Below are positions 8,825 to 17,063 of a DNA stretch of 64,000 nt, piece after piece. The stretch covers positions 710,808 through 774,807 of the forward strand of contig WJPL01000003.1 in NCBI GenBank assembly GCA_009649675.1, read 5' to 3'. The DNA is from Alphaproteobacteria bacterium HT1-32 (lineage in GTDB: Bacteria; Pseudomonadota; Alphaproteobacteria; Rhodospirillales; HT1-32). Position 1 is the first letter of the stretch. Each line of letters starts with the position of its first letter. Below the pieces are notes generated by a model. The model saw only the letters and a program-made list of their open reading frames with translations. It was not told the origin of the DNA and searched no databases. The translations under genes were made by a program, and so were the position numbers.

Positions 8825-10180
8825 ATGAAACAGACAGCGCCAAAAGTGGGACTGGTCAGCCTTGGCTGCCCGAAGGCCCTTGTTGATTCCGAGCGTATCC
8901 TGACCCGCCTCCGGGCAGAGGGCTACGAAGTTTCCGACAGCTATGACGGGGCCGATGCGGTCATCGTCAATACCTGTGGCTTTCTGGACAGCGCCCGCGC
9001 TGAATCGCTGGAGACCATAGGCGAGGCCCTGAACGAGAATGGCAAGGTCATCGTCACCGGCTGTATGGGTGGTGACGAAGCGACCATTCGCGGCATCCAT
9101 CCCGGCGTACTGTCTGTTACCGGGCCACATCAGTATGAAGCAGTGGTCGATGCTGTCCATAACGTGCTGCCGCCCATGCATGACCCGTTCATTGATCTGG
9201 TCCCCGCACAGGGTCTGAAACTCACGCCCCGGCATTACGCCTATCTGAAAATATCCGAGGGCTGTAACAATCGCTGCAGCTTCTGCATCATCCCGCAATT
9301 ACGCGGTGACCTTGTCAGCCGTCCGATCACGGATGTGCTGAAGGAAGCTGAAAATCTGGCTCTGTCCGGCGTGCGTGAACTGCTGGTCATCTCACAGGAT
9401 ACCAGCGCCTACGGCGTGGACCTGAAATATGCGCGCGGTACCTGGCAGGAACGCGAGATCCGGACCAAGTTCCTTGATCTTTGTCAGGCGCTTGGCGACC
9501 TCGGCATCTGGGTCCGGCTGCATTATGTCTATCCCTATCCGCATGTTGACGATGTCATTCCGCTGATGGCAGACGGCCATATCCTCCCCTATCTCGACAT
9601 TCCGTTTCAGCATGCCAGTCCGCGTGTGCTGAAGGCCATGCGCCGCCCCGCGCATCAGGAAAAGACGCTGGACCGCATCAAACGCTGGCGCGAAATCTGC
9701 CCTGACCTGGCACTTCGGTCCACCTTCATCGTCGGGTTCCCCGGCGAAACCGAAGACGAGTTCGAAGAACTTCTGGACTGGATTGATGTTGCCCAGATCG
9801 ACCGCGCCGGCTGTTTCAAGTACGAGCCGGTCGACGGTGCTCCGGCCAATGAGATGGGCGAGCCGGTCGATGAGGAAGTTGTCGATTACCGCTGGTCAGC
9901 CTTCATGGAACTTCAGCGGAAGATCAGTGAAGACCGCATGAAAACCCGGCTCGGCAAGACACTGGAAGTCCTGATCGACGAAGTTGACGAGGAAGGCGCT
10001 ATCGGCCGCTCATATGCTGATGCACCGGAAATCGACGGCTGTGTGTTCCTGAACGGGGAAACCCGCTTCAAGGCCGGTGACATGGTCCGGGCGAAAATCG
10101 AGAACGCCGACGAATATGATCTGTGGGGCGAAGTCGCGGACGACGAAAAGCCGATCCGCCCAACACCCCGCCGACGCTAA
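8825..10180 (+). CDS. rimO: Ribosomal protein S12 methylthiotransferase RimO
   Basis: Radical-SAM methylthiotransferase that thiomethylates the conserved aspartate of ribosomal protein S12. The N-terminal UPF0004 domain carries three cluster cysteines ([32 protein letters not shown]). The radical-SAM cluster motif is [17 protein letters not shown], and a TRAM domain ends the protein with [19 protein letters not shown] and PQLRG distinguish RimO from MiaB. The start is the ATG at 8825 ([15 protein letters not shown]), giving 451 residues; the frame extends to 8771 without family similarity. The end overlaps the convergent nucleotidyltransferase gene by 4 bases. Confidence 0.95.
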   Translation: MKQTAPKVGLVSLGCPKALVDSERILTRLRAEGYEVSDSYDGADAVIVNTCGFLDSARAESLETIGEALNENGKVIVTGCMGGDEATIRGIHPGVLSVTGPHQYEAVVDAVHNVLPPMHDPFIDLVPAQGLKLTPRHYAYLKISEGCNNRCSFCIIPQLRGDLVSRPITDVLKEAENLALSGVRELLVISQDTSAYGVDLKYARGTWQEREIRTKFLDLCQALGDLGIWVRLHYVYPYPHVDDVIPLMADGHILPYLDIPFQHASPRVLKAMRRPAHQEKTLDRIKRWREICPDLALRSTFIVGFPGETEDEFEELLDWIDVAQIDRAGCFKYEPVDGAPANEMGEPVDEEVVDYRWSAFMELQRKISEDRMKTRLGKTLEVLIDEVDEEGAIGRSYADAPEIDGCVFLNGETRFKAGDMVRAKIENADEYDLWGEVADDEKPIRPTPRRR

Positions 10181-10950
10181 ACCGCGCGGCGGATCGCGTC
10201 TTCCGAAGGTTCCTGCATGGCCGGCAGCACTTCCGCTCCCGCCTTTTCGACATCTTCCTGAAAGTCGATCTCGATCCAGGGCAGACCAGTGATGTCTTCC
10301 CATCCGAACCGGTCACGAGAGCCGGTCAGCAGAATGTCCCGCAGGGCTTCTTCATACCAGTCGAAGACCTTGTTGTTCTCGATGTAGAGCTGCGTCTGGT
10401 CGACCAGCTGCTGTGCGACATCCGGTGAAAAGCGGAAAAAGCCCACGGACTCACCACACCAGTCGTACTCGGCTGACAGCCATTTGCGGAATTCGACGAT
10501 CTGCTCATCCCGGATGCAGAGCTTGACCGGCTCGTCACCCTGCTCGAAATCCCGGTCAACGAGGAAGCTGTTGGGGTTTTCTGAGGCAAGCAGGCGTTCC
10601 AGAATCCGCACGTCATACAGCACGTCGCCATCCATCAGCAGCACATCATCTCCTGATGTCAGCTCCTGACGGGCATACCACAGGCTGATGATATTACCTT
10701 CGCGGAACCGGTCGTTGAAGATCGTGCGAACCATATCGCGGGCACCGATGCGATTGATTTCGTCGACGATCTGGTCGGCCTGATACCCGATCACGATGGT
10801 CAGCTGGGTCACACCACAGGCGCGCAGCGATTCAATATGCCGCTGCAACAATGTCTTTCCACCGAATTTCAGGAGAACCTTGGGCGGGTGATCGCCGCTT
10901 TCTCCTACCAGTCGGCTGCCGACGCCGGCTGCAAGCATGATCGCTTTCAT
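10177..10950 (-). CDS. LicC/PntC-like nucleotidyltransferase
   Basis: Nucleotidyltransferase of the sugar-phosphate/phosphocholine cytidylyltransferase superfamily, 257 residues. The N-terminal nucleotide-binding loop is [14 protein letters not shown] followed by [14 protein letters not shown], and the metal-binding DGD is in [14 protein letters not shown]. The overall form recalls LicC-like cytidylyltransferases that activate phosphocholine or 2-aminoethylphosphonate. Its place 1.3 kb from PEP mutase makes a PntC-type role (CMP-activation of aminoethylphosphonate) plausible, but it is on the opposite strand and the specificity is inferred, not seen. Convergent with rimO, 4-base overlap. Confidence 0.75.
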   Translation of the reverse strand: MKAIMLAAGVGSRLVGESGDHPPKVLLKFGGKTLLQRHIESLRACGVTQLTIVIGYQADQIVDEINRIGARDMVRTIFNDRFREGNIISLWYARQELTSGDDVLLMDGDVLYDVRILERLLASENPNSFLVDRDFEQGDEPVKLCIRDEQIVEFRKWLSAEYDWCGESVGFFRFSPDVAQQLVDQTQLYIENNKVFDWYEEALRDILLTGSRDRFGWEDITGLPWIEIDFQEDVEKAGAEVLPAMQEPSEDAIRRAV

Positions 10951-11070
10951 CTGATCTGTCGCTCCTGCAGAAAATCAAAACAGACAAGAAGTCTGGAAAC
11001 CGGGGGTATATCGCCGCATGCTGTTCTCTGCAACCCGGCTGATATAAACAGTCGCCAGTATGAGAGCACC

Positions 11071-11874
11071 ATGACCGCCGATAAAACCTATATTTTCACG
11101 CAGGGTACAGCGCCGCTGCTGGTCAGCATGCCGCATGACGGCACCGAACTGCCTGATGACATTGCCGTGACCATGACGGAAACCGCCCGCACGGTACCGG
11201 ATACTGACTGGCATATGCGCAAGCTCTACGATTTTGCCACAGAACTCGGTGCCAGTATCCTGCGCCCGCTCAACTCCCGCTATGTGGTCGACCTTAATCG
11301 CCCCCCCGATGGCGCTTCGCTTTATCCCGGCCAGCGGGTCACCGAACTCTGCCCGACCTGGATGTTTGATGGTGATCCCGTCTACCTGCCGGGCAAGGAA
11401 CCGGATCAGGCTGAGATCGAACGCCGGGTCGGATTGTACTGGCATCCCTATCATCAGAAGGTCGAGGAAGAATTGCAACGCCTCAAGGCAGTGCATGGCG
11501 TGGCAATGTTGTTCGAAGCCCATTCAATCCGGGGCCATGTGCCGGAACTGTTTGAAGGGCGGCTGCCGGATCTGAATCTTGGTACCAACAAGGGGGCTGC
11601 CTGTGATCCGGTCCTCGAATCACGTCTCGCCGAAATTGCCGCCAATGCCGGTCCTTTCACCGGCGTCACCAACGGACGGTTCACCGGTGGTTATCTGACC
11701 CGTATCAACGGTCGCCCGGCTGAAAATATCCATGCCGTGCAGCTGGAACAGGTTCAGGACACCTATATGGATGAATTCCCGCCCTTTGCCTGGCGGGCCG
11801 ACAAGGCCGCGAAAGTACAGCCCTATAACCGCGCCCTGATCGAATGCATGCTCGACTGGGCCGCCGGAAAATAA
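11071..11874 (+). CDS. hutG: N-formylglutamate deformylase / amidohydrolase
   Basis: N-formylglutamate amidohydrolase family protein, 267 residues, which releases glutamate and formate, the last step of one histidine-degradation route. Typical segments are PLLVSMPHDGTELP (metal site), RYVVDLNRPPDG, AMLFEAHSIRGHVP and the C-terminal FTGGYLTRINGRP with AVQLEQVQDTYMDE. The start is the ATG at 11071 (MTADKTYIFTQG), with GAGAG just upstream; the open frame reaches 10837 but that part is non-family. No other hut genes are in the window, so the substrate could be another N-formyl or N-acyl amino acid. Confidence 0.85.
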   Translation: MTADKTYIFTQGTAPLLVSMPHDGTELPDDIAVTMTETARTVPDTDWHMRKLYDFATELGASILRPLNSRYVVDLNRPPDGASLYPGQRVTELCPTWMFDGDPVYLPGKEPDQAEIERRVGLYWHPYHQKVEEELQRLKAVHGVAMLFEAHSIRGHVPELFEGRLPDLNLGTNKGAACDPVLESRLAEIAANAGPFTGVTNGRFTGGYLTRINGRPAENIHAVQLEQVQDTYMDEFPPFAWRADKAAKVQPYNRALIECMLDWAAGK

Positions 11875-11883
11875 AACAGTCTG

Positions 11884-11979
11884 CATCCTTCGGGACGGGC
11901 TTTCAGCCCTCCTCAGGATGAGGAAGATATCGAAAACGTCCTCATTCTGAGCAGGCATGTCAGTGCCGTCCCGAAGGAT
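11884..11979. repeat. Long imperfect inverted repeat in intergenic region
   Basis: CATCCTTCGGGACGG at 11884-11898 is matched by CCGTCCCGAAGGAT at 11966-11979, and the inner parts CCTCAGGATGAGGA and TCCTCATTCTGAGCAGG also pair nearly. Together they form a roughly 96-base palindromic element just after hutG. Similar CCTTCGGGACG/CCTCAGGATGAGG elements occur as dispersed intergenic repeats in alphaproteobacteria (from memory). The 347-base gap holding it (11875-12221) has no gene; it also contains the hairpin at 12023 and the dyad at 12177. Confidence 0.6.
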
Positions 11980-12022
11980 TGCGCTATCTGCTGATCCTCC
12001 CATCTGCTGCAAAAAGCATGAA

Positions 12023-12043
12023 GTCCCGGACCCGTTCCGGGAC
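12023..12043. repeat. GC-rich hairpin
   Basis: GTCCCGGA (12023-12030) and TCCGGGAC (12036-12043) are perfect complements around a 5-base loop. It lies in the same non-coding gap as the larger inverted repeat and may be part of a second repeat type or a terminator without T tract. Confidence 0.45.
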
Positions 12044-12176
12044 TGCCTGCGACGCTGAACGCAGGTATCCGCAAGCTTTCCCCACAGAAATCATCCGTAC
12101 CCGTCTTCCCTTCACACCAGATTTATCACCTTCATTCTTGCATCGTCAGGTCCGGCGCTTTACCAAGCATTTAATC

Positions 12177-12205
12177 AATCTATGTATTCCATAGATTAAA
12201 TCTAT
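12177..12205. promoter_or_regulatory. Dyad upstream of PEP mutase gene, candidate operator
   Basis: AATCTATG (12177-12184) and CATAGATT (12190-12197) form a perfect 8-5-8 dyad. A third copy of AATCTAT follows at 12199-12205, seven bases before the GGAG ribosome-binding site. The stretch is AT-rich and sits where a repressor or activator of the PEP mutase gene would bind. The protein is unknown. Confidence 0.45.
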
Positions 12206-12221
12206 ATTATTGGAGTTCACT

Positions 12222-13160
12222 ATGAGCCTTCACCCCTTCCCGACCGCCATCACGCCCAGCAACAAATTCGCCAGACTTCGCGATATACTGAGCAGTAACG
12301 ATCTCCGTTTCATCATGGAGGCGCATAACGGTCTGTCGGCGAAAATCGTTGAAGAGACGGGCTTTGAGGGTATCTGGGCATCCGGCCTGTCAATTTCGGC
12401 AGCCCTTGGTGTGCGCGACAGCAACGAAGCTTCCTGGACGCAGGTTCTCGAAGTGCTCGAATTCATGTCAGACGCAACCGACATTCCGATTCTGCTCGAC
12501 GGTGATACCGGCTATGGCAACTTCAACAATATGCGCCGCCTTGTCACAAAGCTCTGCCAGCGCGGCGTTGCCGGTGTCTGCATTGAGGACAAGCTGTTCC
12601 CGAAAACCAACAGCTTCCTCGGCGAAGCCCAGCCGCTGGCTGATATCGACGAGTTCTGCGGCAAGATCAAAGCCGGCAAGGACAGCCAGCTGGACGACAA
12701 TTTCTCTATCGTGGCCCGGATCGAGGCTCTGATTTCCGGCTGGGGTGTTGATGAGGCGCTCCGCCGTGCAGAAGCCTATCATCAGGCCGGGGCAGACGCC
12801 GTACTGATCCATTCAAAGAAGGCCGACCCGTCAGAAATCTTTGCCTTCACAAAGGCATGGGAGAATCGCTGCCCGGTCGTCATCGTACCGACGATGTATT
12901 ATGAGACCCCGACAGAAGACTTCCGCACAGCCGGCGTCTCCACCGTCATCTGGGCCAATCACAACCTGCGCTCAGTCATCCATGCCATGCAGGAAACCAG
13001 CCGCCGGATCTTCGAAAGCCAGACACTGGCCGGAATCGAGGCCGAACTGCCGACAGTCCGGGAAGTCTTCCGTCTTGCCGGCAATGCCGAACTGTCGGAC
13101 GCAGAAGCCCGCTACCTGCCGCAAAGCGGCCAGCGCCCGACTGCCCTGCGTGCGGTCTAA
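12222..13160 (+). CDS. aepX: Phosphoenolpyruvate phosphomutase (PEP mutase)
   Basis: PEP mutase makes the carbon-phosphorus bond by rearranging phosphoenolpyruvate to phosphonopyruvate; it is the first enzyme of nearly all phosphonate pathways. At 312 residues it has the isocitrate-lyase-superfamily barrel. The metal site is [10 protein letters not shown], and the diagnostic loop is [13 protein letters not shown], the EDKxxPKxNS signature that separates PEP mutase from methylisocitrate lyase. The start is the ATG at 12222 with GGAG at 12212-12215. The next enzyme, phosphonopyruvate decarboxylase, begins at 14392; an opposite-strand gene lies between them. The upstream dyad suggests specific regulation. 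Confidence 0.95.
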   Translation: MSLHPFPTAITPSNKFARLRDILSSNDLRFIMEAHNGLSAKIVEETGFEGIWASGLSISAALGVRDSNEASWTQVLEVLEFMSDATDIPILLDGDTGYGNFNNMRRLVTKLCQRGVAGVCIEDKLFPKTNSFLGEAQPLADIDEFCGKIKAGKDSQLDDNFSIVARIEALISGWGVDEALRRAEAYHQAGADAVLIHSKKADPSEIFAFTKAWENRCPVVIVPTMYYETPTEDFRTAGVSTVIWANHNLRSVIHAMQETSRRIFESQTLAGIEAELPTVREVFRLAGNAELSDAEARYLPQSGQRPTALRAV

Positions 13161-13168
13161 AGCTGATA

Positions 13169-14284
13169 TTAGCCAACAAGGATACCATGTTTTGGCAAAA
13201 GGTCTCGAAGTACAAATATACGATGCAAAGAAGCTGCCTGATAAAATCGAAACACTTCCCGATCCAACGCAACCTGGTGATCCTCTGTTCCGTCAAGGTT
13301 GTCCCAGTCAGTATTAAGACGAATACCATCATAAATAGGGATCAACTCGCCCTCAATTCCAAGACTTCCATCTGAAAATGCTCTTTTCCACGCATCTATT
13401 CTACCGTCTTTATTTTTTTGAACTTGGAGAACTTGAGTTACCACGCTCTTAATACTACCAAAAGGAACGCAATCACGATCAACAAATTCTTGATTTTCGC
13501 CTCCCACCCTGCAAAAATATTCATGTATTTTTTCACATCCTTCTAGAAAAGTTTCTTGGTTATTCCGCTCTGATATCTCGAGTTCATCATTTTCATATTC
13601 AAACGACCAAATAAGATACGGACGGTCTGGAAATGTAGCGACACCTCCGTGGCCAAGCGCACCTGACAACTCCTCAGCTGCAAAGCTTTGAAAAGAATGA
13701 TTAAACTGCATAAACCTGCTTCTTATGTTTTCAAACAACCCCCCTTGAGTGCCATTTTTTTCAAAAAAACTTTCCGCCTTTGTCTGAATATAGTCACGAA
13801 TTTCGCCTGAAACGTTTTTCAGGTCTATCGAATCTTGAGCAACCCGATTACCGCGAGAACTCACGCCAGAAAACCCATAATGCGAAAAGGTATCGGCATA
13901 TACATGCGCAGTAATACCAAACAGTTCAGGCGCGAACTTCCGATCAGAAAACTGTAAATGATGCTCCAGCATTTCACGAGATATTGCGCTATCTTTTCGA
14001 CATTTTAATCGCTCAGTGTATTCAGCGCCTTCATTACCTGGAAGAAAATGGAATGGAGCCCATACATTTCTTTGATCCTCTTTATTCACATTACTTAAAT
14101 CAATCGGATGATGCGCTGTTGCTTGTACAAACAAATGAGCGCCATCAAGAAACTCGGCACCACTTCGTGCTACATTATCATCCACAAACTGAGCAGCCGT
14201 AGCAATTCTCGAACAGATATCCGGACGGAGTCCTGCTGTCCTCGCAAGTACATAAGTGCCATAATAATGCATATCAGTTTGCAT
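13169..14284 (-). CDS. DUF6765-like protein, probable metal-dependent hydrolase fold, AT-rich insert
   Basis: Protein of 371 residues that I match tentatively to DUF6765. The N-terminus MHYYGTYVLARTAGL followed by AAQFVDDNVA, and the central HVYADTFSHYGFSG, are histidine/aspartate-rich motifs reminiscent of zinc phospholipase C/P1-nuclease-like folds; no activity is known. No signal peptide or membrane helix is seen. The gene is clearly more AT-rich than everything around it, with A/T-rich codons and AT-rich flanks, and lies antisense between the two phosphonate genes. This indicates recent transfer. The start at 14284 has GGGGGC just upstream. AAGCTGAT occurs at both edges (13160-13167, 14399-14406). 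Confidence 0.6.
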   Translation of the reverse strand: MQTDMHYYGTYVLARTAGLRPDICSRIATAAQFVDDNVARSGAEFLDGAHLFVQATAHHPIDLSNVNKEDQRNVWAPFHFLPGNEGAEYTERLKCRKDSAISREMLEHHLQFSDRKFAPELFGITAHVYADTFSHYGFSGVSSRGNRVAQDSIDLKNVSGEIRDYIQTKAESFFEKNGTQGGLFENIRSRFMQFNHSFQSFAAEELSGALGHGGVATFPDRPYLIWSFEYENDELEISERNNQETFLEGCEKIHEYFCRVGGENQEFVDRDCVPFGSIKSVVTQVLQVQKNKDGRIDAWKRAFSDGSLGIEGELIPIYDGIRLNTDWDNLDGTEDHQVALDREVFRFYQAASLHRIFVLRDLLPKHGILVG

Positions 14285-14391
14285 TTTGCCCCCAAAATAT
14301 TATTAATTGATCGTTTGTACATATCATTATACTACTTTTATATGCAATCGATTTACTTTCAATAAAACCTTCAGAGCCGTACTATCATAAG

Positions 14392-15540
14392 ATGATTGAA
14401 GCTGATGACTTTCTTGATCCCGCCCGCGAGGCCGGGATCGATTTCTTCACGGGCGTGCCCTGCTCGTTTCTGACACCGGTCATCAACCGGGTGATCTCAC
14501 GCACCGACCTCACCTATGTCGGCGCTGCCAGCGAAGGGGAAGCTGTCGGCATTGCCGCCGGTGCCTGGCTGGCCGGCAGGCGAACTGCCGTGATGTGCCA
14601 GAATTCCGGTCTCGGCAATGCGGTCAATCCGCTGACATCCCTGAACCATCCGTTCGAGATACCCACCCTGTTCATCACCACATGGCGGGGCGAACCGGGT
14701 CTGGGCGACGAGCCACAGCATGAACTGATGGGCCAGATCACGGCACGGCTGTTCGAGACCATGCAGATCGCCAACCGCAGCTTCCCGACCTCCGCCAACG
14801 CAACACGTCCGGCCATCGCTGATGCCATCGCGTCGATGGACCGGTTCAACCGCCCTTTCGCCTTCATCATGGCAAAGGGTACGGTTGCTGATAACGATCT
14901 CGATCAGTCGCCCATGACTCGCCGGGCAAACTGCGAACGGGCTGATCTGTCTGATGGCGGCGACAGCACCACCCGCGCCGGGGCACTTGAACGCCTGCTC
15001 AAAATCGTACCGGACAATGCGGCCATCATCGCCACCACCGGCAAATGCGGCCGGGAACTCTTCACCCTCGCCGACCGGCCCCAGCATCTTTACATGGTCG
15101 GTGCCATGGGCTGTGCGTCAGGCGTCGGGCTTGGCACCTCGCTCAATACCGACCGCCCGGTCATCGTGCTGGATGGCGATGGCGCGGCCCTGATGAAACT
15201 GGGCGGCCTCGCCACCATCGGTGCCTATGGCAGGTCAAACCTGATCCATGTGGTCCTCGACAACGGCGTGCATGATTCAACCGGCGGACAGGCCACCGTC
15301 TCCCCCGTGGTTGATTTCGCCATCGCCGCACAATCCTGCAATTACGGACTCAGCCTGACCGCCGACAGTGCGGCAAGCTTTGAAGCCGCGATGAAACTGG
15401 CACTGGCCCGCCCGGCAGATTCCGGCCCCACCCTGATCCATCTGCGCATCACCCCCGGCTCCCTGTCCCCGCTCGGCCGCCCGACGGTCAAACCGCGTGA
15501 TGTCGCCCGGCGGTTCCGGGATTTCGTAACCCGTCAGTGA
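14392..15540 (+). CDS. aepY: Phosphonopyruvate decarboxylase
   Basis: TPP-dependent phosphonopyruvate decarboxylase, 382 residues, which makes phosphonoacetaldehyde and pulls the unfavourable PEP mutase reaction forward. The N-terminal PYR domain has FFTGVPCSFLTPVIN and GAASEGEAVGIAAGAWLAG with the catalytic Glu; MCQNSGLGNAVNPLTSL is diagnostic for phosphonopyruvate/sulfopyruvate decarboxylases. The C-terminal TPP domain carries LDGDGAALMKLGGLATIG and VVLDNGVHDSTGGQ, the GDG...DN metal/TPP motif. The ribosome-binding site is weak. The usual third enzyme, 2-aminoethylphosphonate transaminase, is not in the window. Confidence 0.93.
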   Translation: MIEADDFLDPAREAGIDFFTGVPCSFLTPVINRVISRTDLTYVGAASEGEAVGIAAGAWLAGRRTAVMCQNSGLGNAVNPLTSLNHPFEIPTLFITTWRGEPGLGDEPQHELMGQITARLFETMQIANRSFPTSANATRPAIADAIASMDRFNRPFAFIMAKGTVADNDLDQSPMTRRANCERADLSDGGDSTTRAGALERLLKIVPDNAAIIATTGKCGRELFTLADRPQHLYMVGAMGCASGVGLGTSLNTDRPVIVLDGDGAALMKLGGLATIGAYGRSNLIHVVLDNGVHDSTGGQATVSPVVDFAIAAQSCNYGLSLTADSAASFEAAMKLALARPADSGPTLIHLRITPGSLSPLGRPTVKPRDVARRFRDFVTRQ

Positions 15541-15740
15541 GCATCCTTGAGCGTTATCTGACCCGGACATCAAAGATGGCCCTGCAACGCCTTTCAGAAA
15601 CGCCTTGACGCAGAGGCCGCGGACACTAAAAGGGGGAACGAAATGGGGCCAAGAGTCTGACAGTCACGTTTCTCTCTCATTGGAGACAGCCCGCGAAATC
15701 GCAATTAACAAAGCAATTTCAAAGGTATGGACATACAATG

Positions 15741-15816
<76 letters not shown>

Positions 15817-16060
15817 TTCTTTTCTGACATTTCAGGTTACCCTCCTTGCATTCTGTATAGTTTCGGGTATCAGACTGTTGATTTGGACTGTCTGTCACCC
15901 ACCTACGTTCAAGGTGTTTTCTTCTGGTCGCAGGGGTTGTATATCTTCCCGGCGTCAGGTGACCTGGGAAATCGCAGATCAGGTGAATAGCTTTGCAGGT
16001 GCCTGCATTGTTATTGTGTATGTGGAAAGTCGCGTACCACCCTGACAGAATATTCTGGTC

Positions 16061-16136
16061 GGCGCGGTGGTAGAGCTGGTTCATGCACCGGACTGCAAAT
16101 CCGGGGACACCGGTTCGAATCCGGTCCGCGCCTCCA
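16061..16136 (+). tRNA. tRNA-Cys (GCA)
   Basis: The acceptor stem GGCGCGG/CCGCGCC, anticodon stem CCGGA/TCCGG with loop CTGCAAA (anticodon GCA), and T-arm ACCGG/CCGGT with loop TTCGAAT are all perfect. Discriminator T at 16133 and encoded CCA. The 244 bases between this and tRNA-Thr hold no convincing gene. Confidence 0.95.
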
Positions 16137-16157
16137 GCTTCCTCTTCTAAGCTGATG

Positions 16158-16484
16158 TTATGTCACCGTCATGGCTGCAGTGGTCGTATAGATGCTGCCG
16201 TCGTCATCGAACCAGGTGAACAGAAACTCACCTGACATTTCTGCGCGCATGTAAAATGACAGATACGGGTTGGCCGAGGTCGCCGGCTCAAGGGTGACAT
16301 CAATCACCGGCTGGCCATTAAAGGTCGCGGTGAAGCGATTGATGATATGCCGCGGTATCTTGCCGCCCGTCCCGTCCGGTCGCTGACCGGACTCCATCCG
16401 ATGCGTGATCAGGGTCTTGATCTCGATGACCTCTCCCTGTCGGGCGATCTCCGGAACCTTGGCGCGGGGGCGTGATCCGATCAT
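16158..16484 (-). CDS. soxZ: SoxZ, sulfur-compound carrier subunit
   Basis: SoxZ is the structural partner of SoxY in the periplasmic SoxYZ carrier of thiosulfate oxidation. The product of about 108 residues has the family beta-sandwich pattern: GEVIEIKTLITHRMESGQR near the start and PYLSFYMRAEMSGEFLFTW toward the end. The start is the ATG at 16484 (MIGSRPRAKVP), which leaves a 4-base gap to soxY; the longer frame to 16508 would run into soxY. No soxX, A, B or CD is present. Confidence 0.9.
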   Translation of the reverse strand: MIGSRPRAKVPEIARQGEVIEIKTLITHRMESGQRPDGTGGKIPRHIINRFTATFNGQPVIDVTLEPATSANPYLSFYMRAEMSGEFLFTWFDDDGSIYTTTAAMTVT

Positions 16485-16488
16485 TCTG

Positions 16489-16938
16489 CTATACCCCGCA
16501 TCCGCCAACGGTCACCGTGACGGCAACCGCACGGGAGAGATAACGACCGTCGCTCAGTTCCGCCACGGCAAACAGGCGCTGACTTCGGGCCAGCCTGATC
16601 CGGGTGGAGAGCGACGCCCTGCCGCTTGCCGGCGTAAAGCGGGCCGTGATCACGCCGGGCAAGGGATTGCTCTCGCTGATCACCGTAATACGAGTGACAT
16701 GATCCTGTTCGGTCATCGGTGACTCCACAGAGACAGTCATCGGTACAACGAAACCATCTTCGGCGATCTGCGGCAGGTCGAGAGACAACAGGGGACTGTC
16801 AACAGGCACGGCCCCGCCGGTAAATTTCGCAATCTCCTCAGCAACCCGTCTGGCATCTGCCAATGCCAGTGAAGGCCAGGCCAGACTGCAAACAGCCAGT
16901 GCCCCTGCCCCGCGCAATACAGATCGTCTGTTGATCAT
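16489..16938 (-). CDS. soxY: SoxY, sulfur-compound carrier protein
   Basis: SoxY carries sulfur intermediates covalently on a C-terminal cysteine in the periplasm. The 149-residue product begins with a Tat signal, NRRSVLRGAGALAV, cleaved after LALA. It ends GGCGV, keeping the swinging-arm cysteine in the GGCG motif. It directly precedes soxZ with four bases between them. Because the rest of the Sox system is absent here, the pair may work with Sox proteins encoded elsewhere or have a separate sulfur-trafficking role. Confidence 0.9.
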   Translation of the reverse strand: MINRRSVLRGAGALAVCSLAWPSLALADARRVAEEIAKFTGGAVPVDSPLLSLDLPQIAEDGFVVPMTVSVESPMTEQDHVTRITVISESNPLPGVITARFTPASGRASLSTRIRLARSQRLFAVAELSDGRYLSRAVAVTVTVGGCGV

Positions 16939-17063
16939 GGTCGTTCCGAATTTCTTTCCACAGTGATGCAGACTCTCCGCCAGTCATGTCGCTGATATTA
17001 TCCCGAAACATGACGGTCGGAAATATCACTCACCGAAGCGTGAGATGCAGGCCTGCCAGCCGG

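Noticed and set aside
15817-16060. Open frame 15779-16084 (minus) between the tRNA genes
   Set aside because: It overlaps both tRNA genes, has no family match and no ribosome-binding site. Nothing else is visible in the gap.
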